Source of the DNA: Nocardia albiluteola
GTDB taxonomy: Bacteria > Actinomycetota > Actinomycetes > Mycobacteriales > Mycobacteriaceae
Length of the DNA: 64,000 bases
Direction of reading: 5' to 3'
Assembly (NCBI RefSeq): GCF_018860155.1
Contig: NZ_JAHKNI010000016.1
Span: 62,001 to 126,000, forward strand
The notes under the pieces are model-generated. The model did no database searches and was not told the DNA's origin. It worked only from the letters and a program-made list of their open reading frames with translations. Position 1 is the stretch's first letter; each line of letters opens with the position of its first letter. Both the position numbers and the translations under genes were made by a program. This document shows positions 15,854 to 24,836 of the stretch, piece by piece.

Positions 15854-16624
15854 ATGGAGCGTTTCGCGAATCGTCGTGTACTCATCACCGGCGCGGGCTC
15901 CGGCATAGGCCGCGCCACCGTGCATCGGATCCTGTCCGAGGGCGGCACCGTCGTGGGCGCCGACGTCAACGAGGCGGGCCTGGCCGAGACCGCCAAGCAG
16001 GCCGCAGAGAAGGGCGCCGCCGACCGCCTGACCACCCTGACGATCGACATCTCCGACGAGGCCTCGGTGCAGGCCGGCGTCGGATCGGCCGTATCCACCC
16101 TCGGCGGCCTGGACGTCCTGGTCAACGCCGCGGGCATCCTGCGCTCCGCGCACACCCACGAGATGCCGCTCGCCGACTGGAACCGCATCATCACCACCAA
16201 CCTGACCGGCACCTTCCTGATGATTCGCGAGTCGTTGCCCGCGCTGCTCGAGTCGGGTCACGGCGTCATCGTGAACTTCGCCTCCACGTCGACCTTCTTC
16301 GCGCACCCGTACATGTCGGCCTACGCCGCGTCCAAGGGCGGCATCATGTCGATGACCCACGCCCTCGCGGCGGAATACGCCAAGCAGGGGCTGCGCGCGG
16401 TGGCCGTGGCGCCCGGCTCGATCTCCAGCGACATGACCGACGGCCGCGGCCCCGGCATCCCCGCGGACGCCGACATGAGCCTGTTCATGAAGCTGATCCC
16501 CGCCATCGGCCAGGGCTTCGCCTCGCCCGACACCGTCGCCGGCGTGGTCGCGATGCTGGCCTCGGACGACGGCGCCTTTATCACCGGCACCGAGATCCGC
16601 ATCGACGGCGGCACGCACGCCTGA
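15854..16624 (+). CDS. short-chain dehydrogenase/reductase (classical SDR)
   Basis: A 256-residue NAD(P)-dependent oxidoreductase. The cofactor motif TGAGSGIG is at residues 12-19, NAAG follows strand 4, and the catalytic Tyr157 and Lys161 lie in AYAASKGG, preceded by a Ser in ASTS. An Asp after strand 2 (GADVNEAG) favours NAD(H). AGGAGAG 7 nt before the ATG supports the start. It is divergent from a TetR regulator and 176 nt upstream of a SnoaL-like gene in the same direction. A 20-bp palindrome separates the two. Substrate, possibly a cyclic alcohol or ketone given the nearby monooxygenase, is inference. Confidence 0.85.
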   Translation: MERFANRRVLITGAGSGIGRATVHRILSEGGTVVGADVNEAGLAETAKQAAEKGAADRLTTLTIDISDEASVQAGVGSAVSTLGGLDVLVNAAGILRSAHTHEMPLADWNRIITTNLTGTFLMIRESLPALLESGHGVIVNFASTSTFFAHPYMSAYAASKGGIMSMTHALAAEYAKQGLRAVAVAPGSISSDMTDGRGPGIPADADMSLFMKLIPAIGQGFASPDTVAGVVAMLASDDGAFITGTEIRIDGGTHA

Positions 16625-16687
16625 ATTCACCCACCCCGCCGGGCTCCGCAGGCTCCGCCGGCTCACCGTCCCCGCGGATCGCCGCGC

Positions 16688-16707
16688 CCGGCCGCCGCGG
16701 CGGCCGG
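16688..16707. terminator. perfect 20-bp palindrome after the SDR gene
   Basis: CCGGCCGCCG/CGGCGGCCGG reads the same on both strands. As RNA it would form a very stable GC hairpin 64 nt after the SDR stop codon, without a U tract. It could end or attenuate SDR transcription before the SnoaL-like gene. Confidence 0.45.
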
Positions 16708-16800
16708 CGGACCCGAACGGCTCCCGGGTGCGGGAAAGCCGGGACGTAGAGCGGAACGTGTTCTACTGTTTTCGGCATTCGAACCGAGAAGGGAGCCGCG

Positions 16801-17274
16801 ATGGATCTCGTTGCGCTCGAGCAGATCCGTGCGCTCAAGTACCGGTACCTGCAGGCCCTGGACCTGAAAAACTGGGACGCGTTCGCCGAAACGTTCGCCG
16901 AGGACGCCACCGGCGATTACGGCTCACCGTCCGGCGGGCGGCCGCTGCAGTTCAGCGGCCGCGACGCCATCGCCGGATACATGCGCACCTCGCTCGAGGC
17001 GAACATCATCACCGTCCACGTCTGCACGCATCCGGTCATCGAGGTCGACGGCGAAACCGCCAGCGGCACCTGGTGTCTGGAGGACACCGTGATCGTGCCC
17101 GAATTCGACGTCATGATCCGCGGGGCCGCCTACTACCACGACCGGTATCGAATCGTGGACGGCGAGTGGAAGATCGCGCACACCGGCTACCAGCGGATCT
17201 ACGAGGCGCGAATGTCGCTGAAGGCCACGGAATTCACGCTGTCGGTCAATCCATGGGCCGACCGCGGTCGCTGA
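16801..17274 (+). CDS. SnoaL-like / NTF2-fold protein
   Basis: A 157-residue cone-shaped alpha+beta (NTF2-like) protein of the SnoaL_4 type. The N-terminal helix IRALKYRYLQALDLKNWDAFAETFAEDATGDYG is typical, followed by the curved sheet ending in YHDRYRIVDGEWKIAHTGYQRIYE. Members are polyketide cyclases, hydratases, steroid isomerases or dehydratases, usually acting on cyclic hydrophobic compounds. A good GAAGGGAG lies upstream of the ATG. It follows an SDR gene and is convergent with an AraC gene. The precise reaction is unknown. Confidence 0.8.
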   Translation: MDLVALEQIRALKYRYLQALDLKNWDAFAETFAEDATGDYGSPSGGRPLQFSGRDAIAGYMRTSLEANIITVHVCTHPVIEVDGETASGTWCLEDTVIVPEFDVMIRGAAYYHDRYRIVDGEWKIAHTGYQRIYEARMSLKATEFTLSVNPWADRGR

Positions 17275-17295
17275 GAGTTCCCGCTCCGGTGACGG

Positions 17296-18312
17296 TCACG
17301 GCACCGCCAGCGCGTGATCGCGGCGGACCGCGGAAGGTGTTGCGTCCCACCAGCGTTGACAGCAGCGCGTGAAGGTGGACTGCTCCGACAGGCCCAGCAG
17401 CGAGGCGATCTGGCTCATCGGCAGATCGGTCGTGGTCAGGTAGCGGTGCGCCTCGGCGCGGCGCACATTGTCCAGGATCGTCGCGAAGCCGGTGTGCTCG
17501 GCGGCCAGCCGGCGCTGCAGGGTTCTCGGATGCAGTGTCAAAATTCTTGCCACGGCGGATATTTCGGGCGCGGTCGTGCCCAGCATCTGCTGAACCGCGG
17601 CGCGCACGCGCGGCACGATGGAATCCCCCTCGCCCGCGGACTGCTCGTTGAGAAAGGCGATCGCCAGGCGCGAAAGATGTTCGTCCCCACCGGGCACCGC
17701 GCGTGCAGCCAGGCTGCTCGGGACGCGAAGTAGCGCGGCCGGGCGATCGAATCGCACGGGGGCGCCGAAGAATTCCTCGTAGGTCTCGCGCGGGGCCGGC
17801 GGGCGATAGGGCAGTTCCACCGAGCGCAGTCCATAGGGCCCGTCGACCAGCAGCAACAGGGTGCGGTGCAGGAATGCCAGGCCCAGGTCGGTGCCCTGGA
17901 CCGTGACCGCGCGTCCGAGCTCCACGCCGTAGTGCAGCGCGGTGATGGTGCGGTCCCCGTACGGGTCGGGCTCGAGCGTCAGGCTCAGCGCCCGGGCGTG
18001 CACGAACAGGTAGCGTGAGGTGCATTCCAGCGCGTCGGCCAGGGTCGGGGAGTTGCGGATGGCCAGTGCGAGCGGGCCGAGCATGCTCAGGTCCTGCCGG
18101 GTCGCGATGCGCAGGCCCAGGTCCGGGCAGTTCAGCTCGGCCGCGGCGGTCTCCAGGGTCATCGCCATCAGGTGGTCGGGGACCAGCAGATCGTCGGCGT
18201 CCAGCGCGGCGACCGGCAGCCCGGCCCGGGTCGCGAAGTCCTCCGCATTGCCGCCCAGCTCGGCTACCGTGGCGCGAAACCCCCGCAGCCCGGCGGATCT
18301 GATCACCGACAT
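17296..18312 (-). CDS. AraC-family transcriptional regulator (arabinose_bd/OruR type)
   Basis: A 338-residue regulator. The first 200 residues are the Arabinose_bd domain common in AraC regulators of lipid and aromatic catabolism (LGLRIATRQDLSMLGPLALAIRNSPTL is characteristic). The C-terminal 100 residues carry two helix-turn-helix units: VARILTLHPRTLQRRLAAEHTGF and MSQIASLLGLSEQSTFTRCCQRWW. The ATG at 18312 fits the family N-terminus; the open frame runs 171 codons further upstream, across the divergent promoter. The divergent monooxygenase 48 nt away is its probable target. Confidence 0.85.
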   Translation of the reverse strand: MSVIRSAGLRGFRATVAELGGNAEDFATRAGLPVAALDADDLLVPDHLMAMTLETAAAELNCPDLGLRIATRQDLSMLGPLALAIRNSPTLADALECTSRYLFVHARALSLTLEPDPYGDRTITALHYGVELGRAVTVQGTDLGLAFLHRTLLLLVDGPYGLRSVELPYRPPAPRETYEEFFGAPVRFDRPAALLRVPSSLAARAVPGGDEHLSRLAIAFLNEQSAGEGDSIVPRVRAAVQQMLGTTAPEISAVARILTLHPRTLQRRLAAEHTGFATILDNVRRAEAHRYLTTTDLPMSQIASLLGLSEQSTFTRCCQRWWDATPSAVRRDHALAVP

Positions 18313-18360
18313 GTCGTCCAGAATCAAATACTTGTCGCGCAGAGTCAAGAAGGAGGCCGT

Positions 18361-19842
18361 GTGGCCCAGCACACTGAGGGTATGGAGCATGTCGACGTCG
18401 TCATCGTCGGTGCCGGTCTGTCCGGTATCGGCGCCGCCTATCGGTTGCAGACCGAGCTGCCCGGCAAGAGCTACGCCATCCTCGAGGCCCGCGAGGCGAT
18501 GGGCGGCACCTGGGATCTGTTCCGGTATCCCGGCATCCGCTCGGACTCGGACATGTTCACCCTCGGCTACCCGTTCAAGCCGTGGCGCGACGCGAAGTCC
18601 ATCGCCGACGGGCCTTCGATCCTGCGGTACGTCCGGGAAACCGCGGCGCAGTACGGCATCGATTCCCGGATTCGCTACGGCACCAAGGTGATCGCCGCGG
18701 AATGGTCCACCGCGGATGCCCGGTGGACGCTGACCCTGCAGCAGGGCGGCGAGACCCGCACGCTCACTTGCGGATTCCTGTACAGCTGTGCGGGCTACTA
18801 CGACTACGACCAGGGGCATGCGCCGCACTTCCCCGGCGTGGAGAGCTTCGCCGGGACGATGGTGTATCCGCAGTTCTGGCCGGAGGACCTGGACTACGCG
18901 GGCAAGAAGGTGGTCGTCATCGGCAGCGGCGCCACCGCGGTCACCCTGGTGCCCGCCATGGCCGAGCAGGCCGAGCGGGTCACCATGCTGCAGCGCTCGC
19001 CGACCTGGATCTCGGCGGTGCCCGGCCGCGACAAGTACGCCGACAAGATCCGGGAGCTACTGCCCCCGAACCTGGCCCACCGGGTCATCCGCACCAAGAA
19101 CATCCTGTTCAACGTCGGTTTCTACCAGTACTGCCGGCGGCGGCCCGAGTCGGCGCGCAGGCTGCTGACCGGCATCGCCGCCCGCATCCTGAAGGACGAG
19201 GCCCTGGTGGCCGAGCACTTCACGCCCAGCTACAACCCGTGGGACCAGCGGTTGTGCGCGGTCCCGGACGCCGACTTCTTCAAGGCGATGCGCAAGGGCA
19301 AGGCGGATGTGGTCACCGATCACATCGATTCCTTTGTGCCCGAGGGGATTCGGCTGAAGTCCGGCCGCGTGCTCGAGGCCGACGTCGTGGTCTCGGCGAC
19401 CGGGCTGAAAATGCTTGCGTTCGGCGGCATCTCGCTGACCGTCGACGGTGAACCGGTCGCGCTGCCCGAGCAGTTCGTCTGGCAGGGCGCGATGCTCACC
19501 GGCGTGCCGAACTTCGCGGTGTGCATCGGCTACACCAACGCCTCGTGGACGTTGCGCGCCGATCTGAGCTCGCGCCTGGTCTGCAAGGTGCTCGCGCACA
19601 TGGACCGCCGCGGGCTCGACGCGGTGGTGCCGGAGCCGCGCGGTGAGCTGAACGAGCGCCCCCTGCTGGATCTGAGCTCGGGATACATTCAGCGCTCGAT
19701 CGGCGATTTCCCGCGTCAGGGCGACCGCACCCCGTGGAAGGTGCGGCAGAACTACATCCTCGACTCGGCCACCACCATGCGCGCCGATCTGGACAAGACC
19801 CTGCGCCCGGTAACGAAATCTGCTGCGCTGCAGCGGGTCTGA
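18361..19842 (+). CDS. EthA-like flavin-containing Baeyer-Villiger monooxygenase
   Basis: A 493-residue NAD(P)H/FAD monooxygenase closely resembling mycobacterial EthA, which converts ketones to esters and activates ethionamide. The FAD motif VIVGAGLSGIG is at about residues 13-23, the NADPH motif VVVIGSGATA after the linker, and EthA-like blocks GGTWDLFRYPGIRSDSDM, NPWDQRLCAVPDADFF and GYTNASWTLRADL are all present. The fingerprint FxGxxxHxxxW is altered: FAGTMVYPQFW has Tyr in place of His. GTG start with AAGGAGG 4 nt upstream; an ATG at 18382 is an alternative. Divergent from an AraC regulator, an arrangement like the ethA/ethR pair but with a different regulator family. Confidence 0.85.
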   Translation: MAQHTEGMEHVDVVIVGAGLSGIGAAYRLQTELPGKSYAILEAREAMGGTWDLFRYPGIRSDSDMFTLGYPFKPWRDAKSIADGPSILRYVRETAAQYGIDSRIRYGTKVIAAEWSTADARWTLTLQQGGETRTLTCGFLYSCAGYYDYDQGHAPHFPGVESFAGTMVYPQFWPEDLDYAGKKVVVIGSGATAVTLVPAMAEQAERVTMLQRSPTWISAVPGRDKYADKIRELLPPNLAHRVIRTKNILFNVGFYQYCRRRPESARRLLTGIAARILKDEALVAEHFTPSYNPWDQRLCAVPDADFFKAMRKGKADVVTDHIDSFVPEGIRLKSGRVLEADVVVSATGLKMLAFGGISLTVDGEPVALPEQFVWQGAMLTGVPNFAVCIGYTNASWTLRADLSSRLVCKVLAHMDRRGLDAVVPEPRGELNERPLLDLSSGYIQRSIGDFPRQGDRTPWKVRQNYILDSATTMRADLDKTLRPVTKSAALQRV

Positions 19843-19982
19843 GGTAGTCGGAGGCCGATGGCAGCGTCGGTACGACGGTCGGGCTACCTGTGATCGCGAT
19901 GTCTGATTTCCGCCGGTGTGGGCGGCGCTCCTGCGGCAGATTGGTAGTGGGAAACACGACGAGATCTGCGAAGGGACGTGCG

Positions 19983-20477
19983 ATGACCGTGTACACGACG
20001 ATGGACAGCCCGGTCGGGGAGCTGCTGCTCGCGGGCGAACCGTCCGGGGCTTCGGTGGTGTTGACGGTGGTGTCGATGGCGGGCGGACGGGGCGCCGCGG
20101 TGCGGCCGGACTGGGTCCGGCATCCCGGCGCCTTCGCCGAGATCATCGCGCAGCTGCGGGCGTACTTCCGGGGCGAGCTGCACCGGTTCGAGATCGAATA
20201 CGACGGCGCCGGAAGCGATTTCCAGCAGCGCGTGTGGGATGCGCTGGACGAGATCCCGTACGGCGACACCGTCACCTACGGGCAGATCGCCGCGCGGATC
20301 GGTGCGTCCCGTGCCGCGGTGCGGGCGGTGGGTGCGGCGATCGGTGCGAATCCGCTGCTGATCGTTCGGCCCTGTCACCGCGTCATCGGTGCGAACGGGT
20401 CGCTGACCGGCTACGCGGGCGGAGTGGAGCGCAAGCGCGAGCTGCTGGAGCTCGAGGGCGCCCGCGTCGCGGTGTGA
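19983..20477 (+). CDS. ogt: methylated-DNA--protein-cysteine methyltransferase
   Basis: A 164-residue Ogt-type suicide repair protein that takes the alkyl group from O6-alkylguanine in DNA onto its own cysteine. The active site reads RPCHRVIG with Cys131; the recognition helix TYGQIAARIGASRAAVRAVGAAIGANP precedes it and GYAGGVERKRELLELEG follows. The N-terminal regulatory half is short and has none of the zinc-binding cysteines of Ada. AAGGGA upstream supports the ATG at 19983; the frame is open from 19890. No alkA or ada neighbour is present. Length is normal for the family. Confidence 0.92.
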   Translation: MTVYTTMDSPVGELLLAGEPSGASVVLTVVSMAGGRGAAVRPDWVRHPGAFAEIIAQLRAYFRGELHRFEIEYDGAGSDFQQRVWDALDEIPYGDTVTYGQIAARIGASRAAVRAVGAAIGANPLLIVRPCHRVIGANGSLTGYAGGVERKRELLELEGARVAV

Positions 20478-20594
20478 ACAGGGGTCCGGCTGCGGGCCGG
20501 ACCCATCACCGCGCGATAGTTTTCTCAGCAAGGTTTTAATCAGGTCGCCTTGCCTGTAATGCAGTCTGGATGCAATATAAACGTATGGCTTACA

Positions 20595-20617
20595 CCGCCT
20601 CCTCATCAGTGAGGCGG
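20595..20617. promoter_or_regulatory. 7-bp inverted repeat upstream of the DUF1254 gene
   Basis: CCGCCTC-N9-GAGGCGG, a perfect 7-bp inverted repeat, lies in an unusually A+T-rich stretch (20520-20600) 110 nt before the DUF1254 start. It could be an operator or a terminator for the ogt transcript; there is no U tract. Confidence 0.35.
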
Positions 20618-20726
20618 AGTCTCGACCAACCGCGTTGATATTCGTCGTCCGTATCGGTGGCACGCCCATGCTTCGTGTCGTGTGGGTCACCTCGATCCGG
20701 TCCACCAGGTGCAGGAGGCACAAGCG

Positions 20727-22055
20727 ATGACCGATCAGGAACTGATTCAGCGGGCCGCCCAGGCCTACGTGTACGGGTTTCCGCTGGTGTTCGACGTGGA
20801 GCAGGTCGACAGGTTCGTGCGAACCGGATTGGGCGCCAACCCGCCCACACCCTTCAACACCTTCGGCCACACCCCGGGCCTGGCCAAACCCTCGGATACG
20901 TTCGTCACCGTCAACAACGACACGCTGTACTCGATCGCGCAGATCGATCTCGGTGTCGGCCCGATCGTGCTGCGCGTGCCCGCGTCGGACCGCTACTACG
21001 TGCTGCAGTTCGTCGACGCCTGGACCAACAACTTCGCCTATATCGGCACGCGCGGCACCGGCAACGACGCGGGGACGTATCTGCTAGTGCCGCCCGGGTG
21101 GGCGGGGACCGCGCCCGATGGAACGACTCCGGTGCGCTTCCCCACCCGCGTGGCATCCATCGTCGGGCGTTACGCCGTCGCCGGCCCGCAGGACCTGCCC
21201 GCCGCAAAGGCACTCCAGGACGCGCTGACCCTCGAGCCGCTCGAGCCCGGGCGCGTCCCGGCCGGGGTGCCTGAGATCGCCGCCGACGCGAGCGCGGCAC
21301 TCACCTTCTTCGAGAAGTTCCGCACCTGGTCGCAGGAGTTTCCGCCGGCCGCGCGCGACCTGCCGGTGCAGCGGACGTTCGCCGCGCTCGGGCTGACCGG
21401 CGAGGTGCCCGTCGCCGATCTCGCCGAGCCGGTCCGCGCCGCCCTCGGGGCCGGGTACGAGGCGGGCAGGGAGATGCTCGAGCAGTTGGTCCGCGGCAGC
21501 GCCGCTGACGTCGTGAACGGCTGGGTGCAGTCCTTCCGCATCTTCGACTACAACCTGGACTTCTTCGAGATCGGCACTCGCGACGAGCCGCAGTGGAAGA
21601 TGGCGGAGGGACCCGTGCGCTTCGCCACCCGCGCGGCCGCCGCGCTGGGCGGGCTGTGGGGCAACCACGGCTACGAGGCGGCATATTCGCCGATCTACCT
21701 CGACGACAAGGGCGAGCAGCTGACCGGCGAGCGCACCTACACGCTGCGCCTGGATCCGATCCCGCCCAATGCCGGATTCTGGTCGCTGACCATGTACGAC
21801 GTCCCGGACTACTACCTGGTCGAGAATCCGATCGGGCGTTATTCGATCGGCGATCGCACCCCGGGCATCGTGTTCGACACCCACGGCGCGCTCACCGTCA
21901 CGATCAGCCATACCGAACCGGAAGACCCTGTGGCGCGGGCGAATTGGCTGCCGTGCCCGGCCGGTCCGTTCCGTCCGCTGCTGCGCGTGTACATCCCGGA
22001 CCCACAGGTCCTGGACGGCCGCTACGTGCCCGCGCCGATCGAGCGCCGCGCCTGA
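20727..22055 (+). CDS. DUF1254/DUF1214 domain protein
   Basis: A 442-residue protein with the DUF1254 domain at the N-terminus (AYVYGFPLVFDVEQ, then VTVNNDTLYSIAQIDLG, about residues 10-75) and DUF1214 at the C-terminus (about 320-440, with NAGFWSLTMYDVPDYYLVENPIGRYSIG). Proteins of this architecture are widespread, usually 400-500 residues, often exported, and of unknown biochemistry. This copy has no signal peptide. AGGAGG 8 nt before the ATG fixes the start. Single gene. Domain assignment is confident, function is not known. Confidence 0.85.
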   Translation: MTDQELIQRAAQAYVYGFPLVFDVEQVDRFVRTGLGANPPTPFNTFGHTPGLAKPSDTFVTVNNDTLYSIAQIDLGVGPIVLRVPASDRYYVLQFVDAWTNNFAYIGTRGTGNDAGTYLLVPPGWAGTAPDGTTPVRFPTRVASIVGRYAVAGPQDLPAAKALQDALTLEPLEPGRVPAGVPEIAADASAALTFFEKFRTWSQEFPPAARDLPVQRTFAALGLTGEVPVADLAEPVRAALGAGYEAGREMLEQLVRGSAADVVNGWVQSFRIFDYNLDFFEIGTRDEPQWKMAEGPVRFATRAAAALGGLWGNHGYEAAYSPIYLDDKGEQLTGERTYTLRLDPIPPNAGFWSLTMYDVPDYYLVENPIGRYSIGDRTPGIVFDTHGALTVTISHTEPEDPVARANWLPCPAGPFRPLLRVYIPDPQVLDGRYVPAPIERRA

Positions 22056-22114
22056 GGCGGCCTCTTCCGCCCGGCCCTCGATCTATCGCCGATCAGAACG
22101 CCTCCCTCGCGGAC

Positions 22115-22468
22115 ATGTGGGCGAAGTTCCGCACCATGCACGGTCCGCGCCATCTGCTCGACGGCGCGGCGCCCGCGATCGGCTTCCTGATCGGGTACAG
22201 CACCGTCGGCCCGAAGCTCGGGATTTTCGTGGCGATCGCGATTGCCCTGGGGCTGGGGGTATTTCGTGTTCTTCGTGGCGATTCCGCGAGGGTGGTGGCG
22301 ACCTCGGTCGCCTGTTCTCGGCACCGTCGCCCTGTTCTTCGGAAAACCTGCCCTTGTTGCGATGATCGCGGTCACCTGGTTGTGGATCGTGCGCTCCCGG
22401 CGCTCGCGGGCGTAGCCTGTAACTCGCGTCACAAGATCTCGGATTCGACGAGAGTGCGAGAACGATAG
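22115..22468 (+). pseudogene. broken DUF3159-like membrane protein gene
   Basis: The first 50 codons read as a DUF3159-like start (HLLDGAAPAIGFLIGYSTVG, then a hydrophobic helix and GVFRVLRGDSARVVATS), but membrane-protein character then stops and the frame continues in low-quality sequence to 22468. In another frame, from about 22255 to 22419, a second hydrophobic stretch appears (VLGTVALFFGKPALVAMIAV, ending WIVRSRRSRA and a stop). Loss of frame near 22260-22300 plus a deletion would explain this. The intact family is about 200 residues. Called from pattern only. Confidence 0.4.
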
Positions 22469-22497
22469 GGCGCATCGTGAGTTCGACGGAAATTGCC

Positions 22498-22701
22498 GGG
22501 GGGGGGGCTCGGGGCTCACTCGGTGGGACAGCGGGTTGAGCAGGCGAATCAGGCAGCCGGAAAATATATTCTGCCGAAATCCGCAGGGCTGCTGCGCGGC
22601 TCCGAGTTAGGTATGTAAACCCTTGGTATGCACTGGTTTACCTCGTTATGGGTAGCCTTCCATTGCTGGTAGACGGCCTGATAATTGGTTAGCGTAGTCG
22701 T
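22498..22701. promoter_or_regulatory. upstream region of VIT copy 2 with a possible metal-regulator site
   Basis: Between the broken gene and the VIT gene lies an unusually A+T-rich stretch after a run of ten G (22498-22507). It holds a perfect inverted repeat GTAAACC (22615-22621) and GGTTTAC (22635-22641). The left part, TTAGGTATGTAAACCCTTG at 22607-22625, matches the IdeR/DtxR consensus at about 13 of 19 positions. TAGCGT at 22690-22695 is the -10. Confidence 0.4.
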
Positions 22702-23445
22702 GTGCTGAGTGATGAGGCAGTGCTCGAGAAGGGCGTTGTGGTTGCACCGCAGGTGCATCCGGAGCCGCATGGGAATGGTCTGGCGTCGCGGTTGAATTGG
22801 CTGCGGGCCGGAGTTCTGGGCGCCAACGACGGAATTGTTTCCGTGGCGGGAATTGTCGTCGGTGTGGCGGCTGCCACGGCGACGCGGTCGACGATTTTGA
22901 CCGCGGGTATCGCGGGGCTGGCCGCCGGCGCGGTGTCGATGGCGCTCGGGGAGTACGTATCGGTCAGCACGCAGCGCGACAGCGAGCGTGCGATTCTCGA
23001 GGTGGAGCGCCGGGAACTGGCCGAGCAGCCCGAGGCGGAGCTGGCCGAGCTCGCGGCGATCTACGAGGGCAAGGGCCTGTCCGCGGCGACGGCGTGGAAG
23101 GTCGCCGAGGAGCTGACCGAGAACGACGCCTTCACCGCGCACGCCGAGGCCGAACTGGGCATCGACCCGACCGACCTGACCAATCCGCGGCACGCCGCAT
23201 TCTCCTCGGCGCTGTCCTTCACCCTCGGCGCGCTGCTGCCGCTGCTGGCGATCCTCACTCCGGTCGCGCTGCGGATTCCGGTCACCACCGTCGCCGTACT
23301 GGTGGCGCTGGCGATCACCGGCGCGGTCGGGGCGAAGCTGGGGCAGGCCCCGGTACTGCGCGCCACCGTGCGAGTGCTCGTGGGCGGCGCGCTGGCGATG
23401 GCGGTCACCTTCGGGATCGGCCACCTGGTCGGGCTGGTCGTTTAA
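22702..23445 (+). CDS. VIT1/CCC1-family iron/manganese transporter (copy 2)
   Basis: A 247-residue paralogue of the gene at 4062, with well over half of residues identical by eye (RLNWLRAGVLGANDGIVSVAG is shared exactly). Same layout: one N-terminal helix, a Glu-rich cytoplasmic helical domain (VERRELAEQPEAELAELAAI), then hydrophobic helices. It should export Fe2+ or Mn2+ from the cytosol. GTG start with TAGCGT ending exactly 6 nt upstream, a leaderless arrangement. A metal-box-like inverted repeat lies 60 nt upstream of the promoter, unlike copy 1, so the two copies may respond to different signals. Confidence 0.85.
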   Translation: MLSDEAVLEKGVVVAPQVHPEPHGNGLASRLNWLRAGVLGANDGIVSVAGIVVGVAAATATRSTILTAGIAGLAAGAVSMALGEYVSVSTQRDSERAILEVERRELAEQPEAELAELAAIYEGKGLSAATAWKVAEELTENDAFTAHAEAELGIDPTDLTNPRHAAFSSALSFTLGALLPLLAILTPVALRIPVTTVAVLVALAITGAVGAKLGQAPVLRATVRVLVGGALAMAVTFGIGHLVGLVV

Positions 23446-23519
23446 TGGGCGCCGTCGGCGAAGCCGTCCGAAACCGCGCATGGCCGGAGCGAATGCGGAG
23501 GTACGCCTAGCCGAAGGCG

Positions 23520-24515
23520 TTATGCCTTGGCCGGCGCCAGATCTCGCTTGCGCGCCTCGCGCGCCAGCGCCCGGTCGCGCTGCTCCTCGAACCGCACGCA
23601 ATCGCCCTGTAGCTTCTCCAGGTATTCCCCGAGCTGATTCCGGATCCGGTCGCCCTCGGCGCCGAAATCGTTGCGCTCGAACACATTCCACTTGCGCAAC
23701 ACCGGCATCACCACCTCCTCGAGGTGCTGGCGCAGATCGTAGACCCCGTGCTTGGCCATCAGCACGCCGTTGCGGCGCCAGTCCGGCATGCCGTAACCGG
23801 GCATCTGGAAGTGGCACACGATCTCGGCGATCGCCGCGAGGGCCTGATCGGGCGACAGGTCCAGCGCCGCGCCACAGACGTTGCGGTAGAAGATCATGTG
23901 CAGGTTCTCGTCGGCGGCGATGCGCTGCAGCATGCGATCGGCGATCGGGTCGTCGCACACCTTGCCGGTATTGCGATGCGACACCCTGGTGGCCAGCTCC
24001 TGGAAGGTCACGTAGGCCACCGAATGCAGGAATCCGCGATCGGTGACGTGTTCCAGCTCGGCGCCGGCGTCGCGAAGCATCTTGATGGGGTTGTAGCCCT
24101 GGGTCATGTGCACCATCCGGGCACGCTCGAGCGCGACCGGATCCACCGCGCGGGTGACCACCAGGTAGTCGCGGATGACGATGCCGTGGCGGTTTTCCTC
24201 GGCGGTCCAGCGGCCGACCCAGGTGCCCCAGGCGCCGTCCTGGGAGAAGTTCTCGGCGATCTCGCGGTGGTACGAGGGCAGATTGTCCTCGGTGAGCAGG
24301 TTGGTGATCATCGCGGCCTTGGCGACCTCGCTGAGCGTCGACTGCTCAGGATCCCAGTCCGTCCCGCCCATTGCCGCGAAGTTGCGACCGGAGTCCCACG
24401 GCACGTAGTCGTGCGGATGCCACGGCTTGGCCATCGACAGATGTCGGTCAACATTCTGCTCGGCGATGGGTTCCAGCTCCATCAGCAGTTCGAGCTGAGT
24501 CAGCTTCCTGGCCAC
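23520..24515 (-). CDS. acyl-ACP desaturase (DesA family)
   Basis: A 331-residue ferritin-like diiron enzyme that introduces a cis double bond into acyl chains on acyl carrier protein; mycobacterial DesA1/DesA2 act in unsaturated fatty and mycolic acid synthesis. The iron ligands are visible in TEDNLPSYH, AEENRHG, TFQELATRVSH and ADENLHMIFY. AGGAAGGG 7 nt upstream fixes the GTG start at 24515; the frame is open for another 560 codons into the ketosynthase gene on the other strand, which is meaningless. It is divergent from the KasA-like gene, 321 nt apart, and may act on the same lipid. Confidence 0.9.
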   Translation of the reverse strand: MARKLTQLELLMELEPIAEQNVDRHLSMAKPWHPHDYVPWDSGRNFAAMGGTDWDPEQSTLSEVAKAAMITNLLTEDNLPSYHREIAENFSQDGAWGTWVGRWTAEENRHGIVIRDYLVVTRAVDPVALERARMVHMTQGYNPIKMLRDAGAELEHVTDRGFLHSVAYVTFQELATRVSHRNTGKVCDDPIADRMLQRIAADENLHMIFYRNVCGAALDLSPDQALAAIAEIVCHFQMPGYGMPDWRRNGVLMAKHGVYDLRQHLEEVVMPVLRKWNVFERNDFGAEGDRIRNQLGEYLEKLQGDCVRFEEQRDRALAREARKRDLAPAKA

Positions 24516-24836
24516 GAACAAGCCCTTCCTCATGTCGGATCGGCTATCTGTGAATGAGACGGTGCACGAAGAAACCCGGTACAGTGCAATAGCGATCGGA
24601 TTGCTGCGTGTCACATGGCAACTCCGGTCGGTTCCGCCCCCGATAATGTAGTCCGACCCTGCCGGGCACTCGAGGGCAGGAGGGCGCGTCGCATTAAAGA
24701 GGACCGAACTCCTGCTGAAGTGGTATTCGATGTCCGGTTCACGCCGTTTCGGCCGCGCTCGCGCCGCGATCGGCGCCGAAGACAGTCCCGTACCGGGACT
24801 ATTCGCCAGAGGATTGCCATCGAAAGTGAGCTGAGC
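24516..24836. other. 321-nt divergent region between desaturase and ketosynthase
   Basis: No convincing gene. It must hold both promoters. The stretch 24540-24610 is relatively A+T-rich. No palindrome of operator size stands out. Confidence 0.4.
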
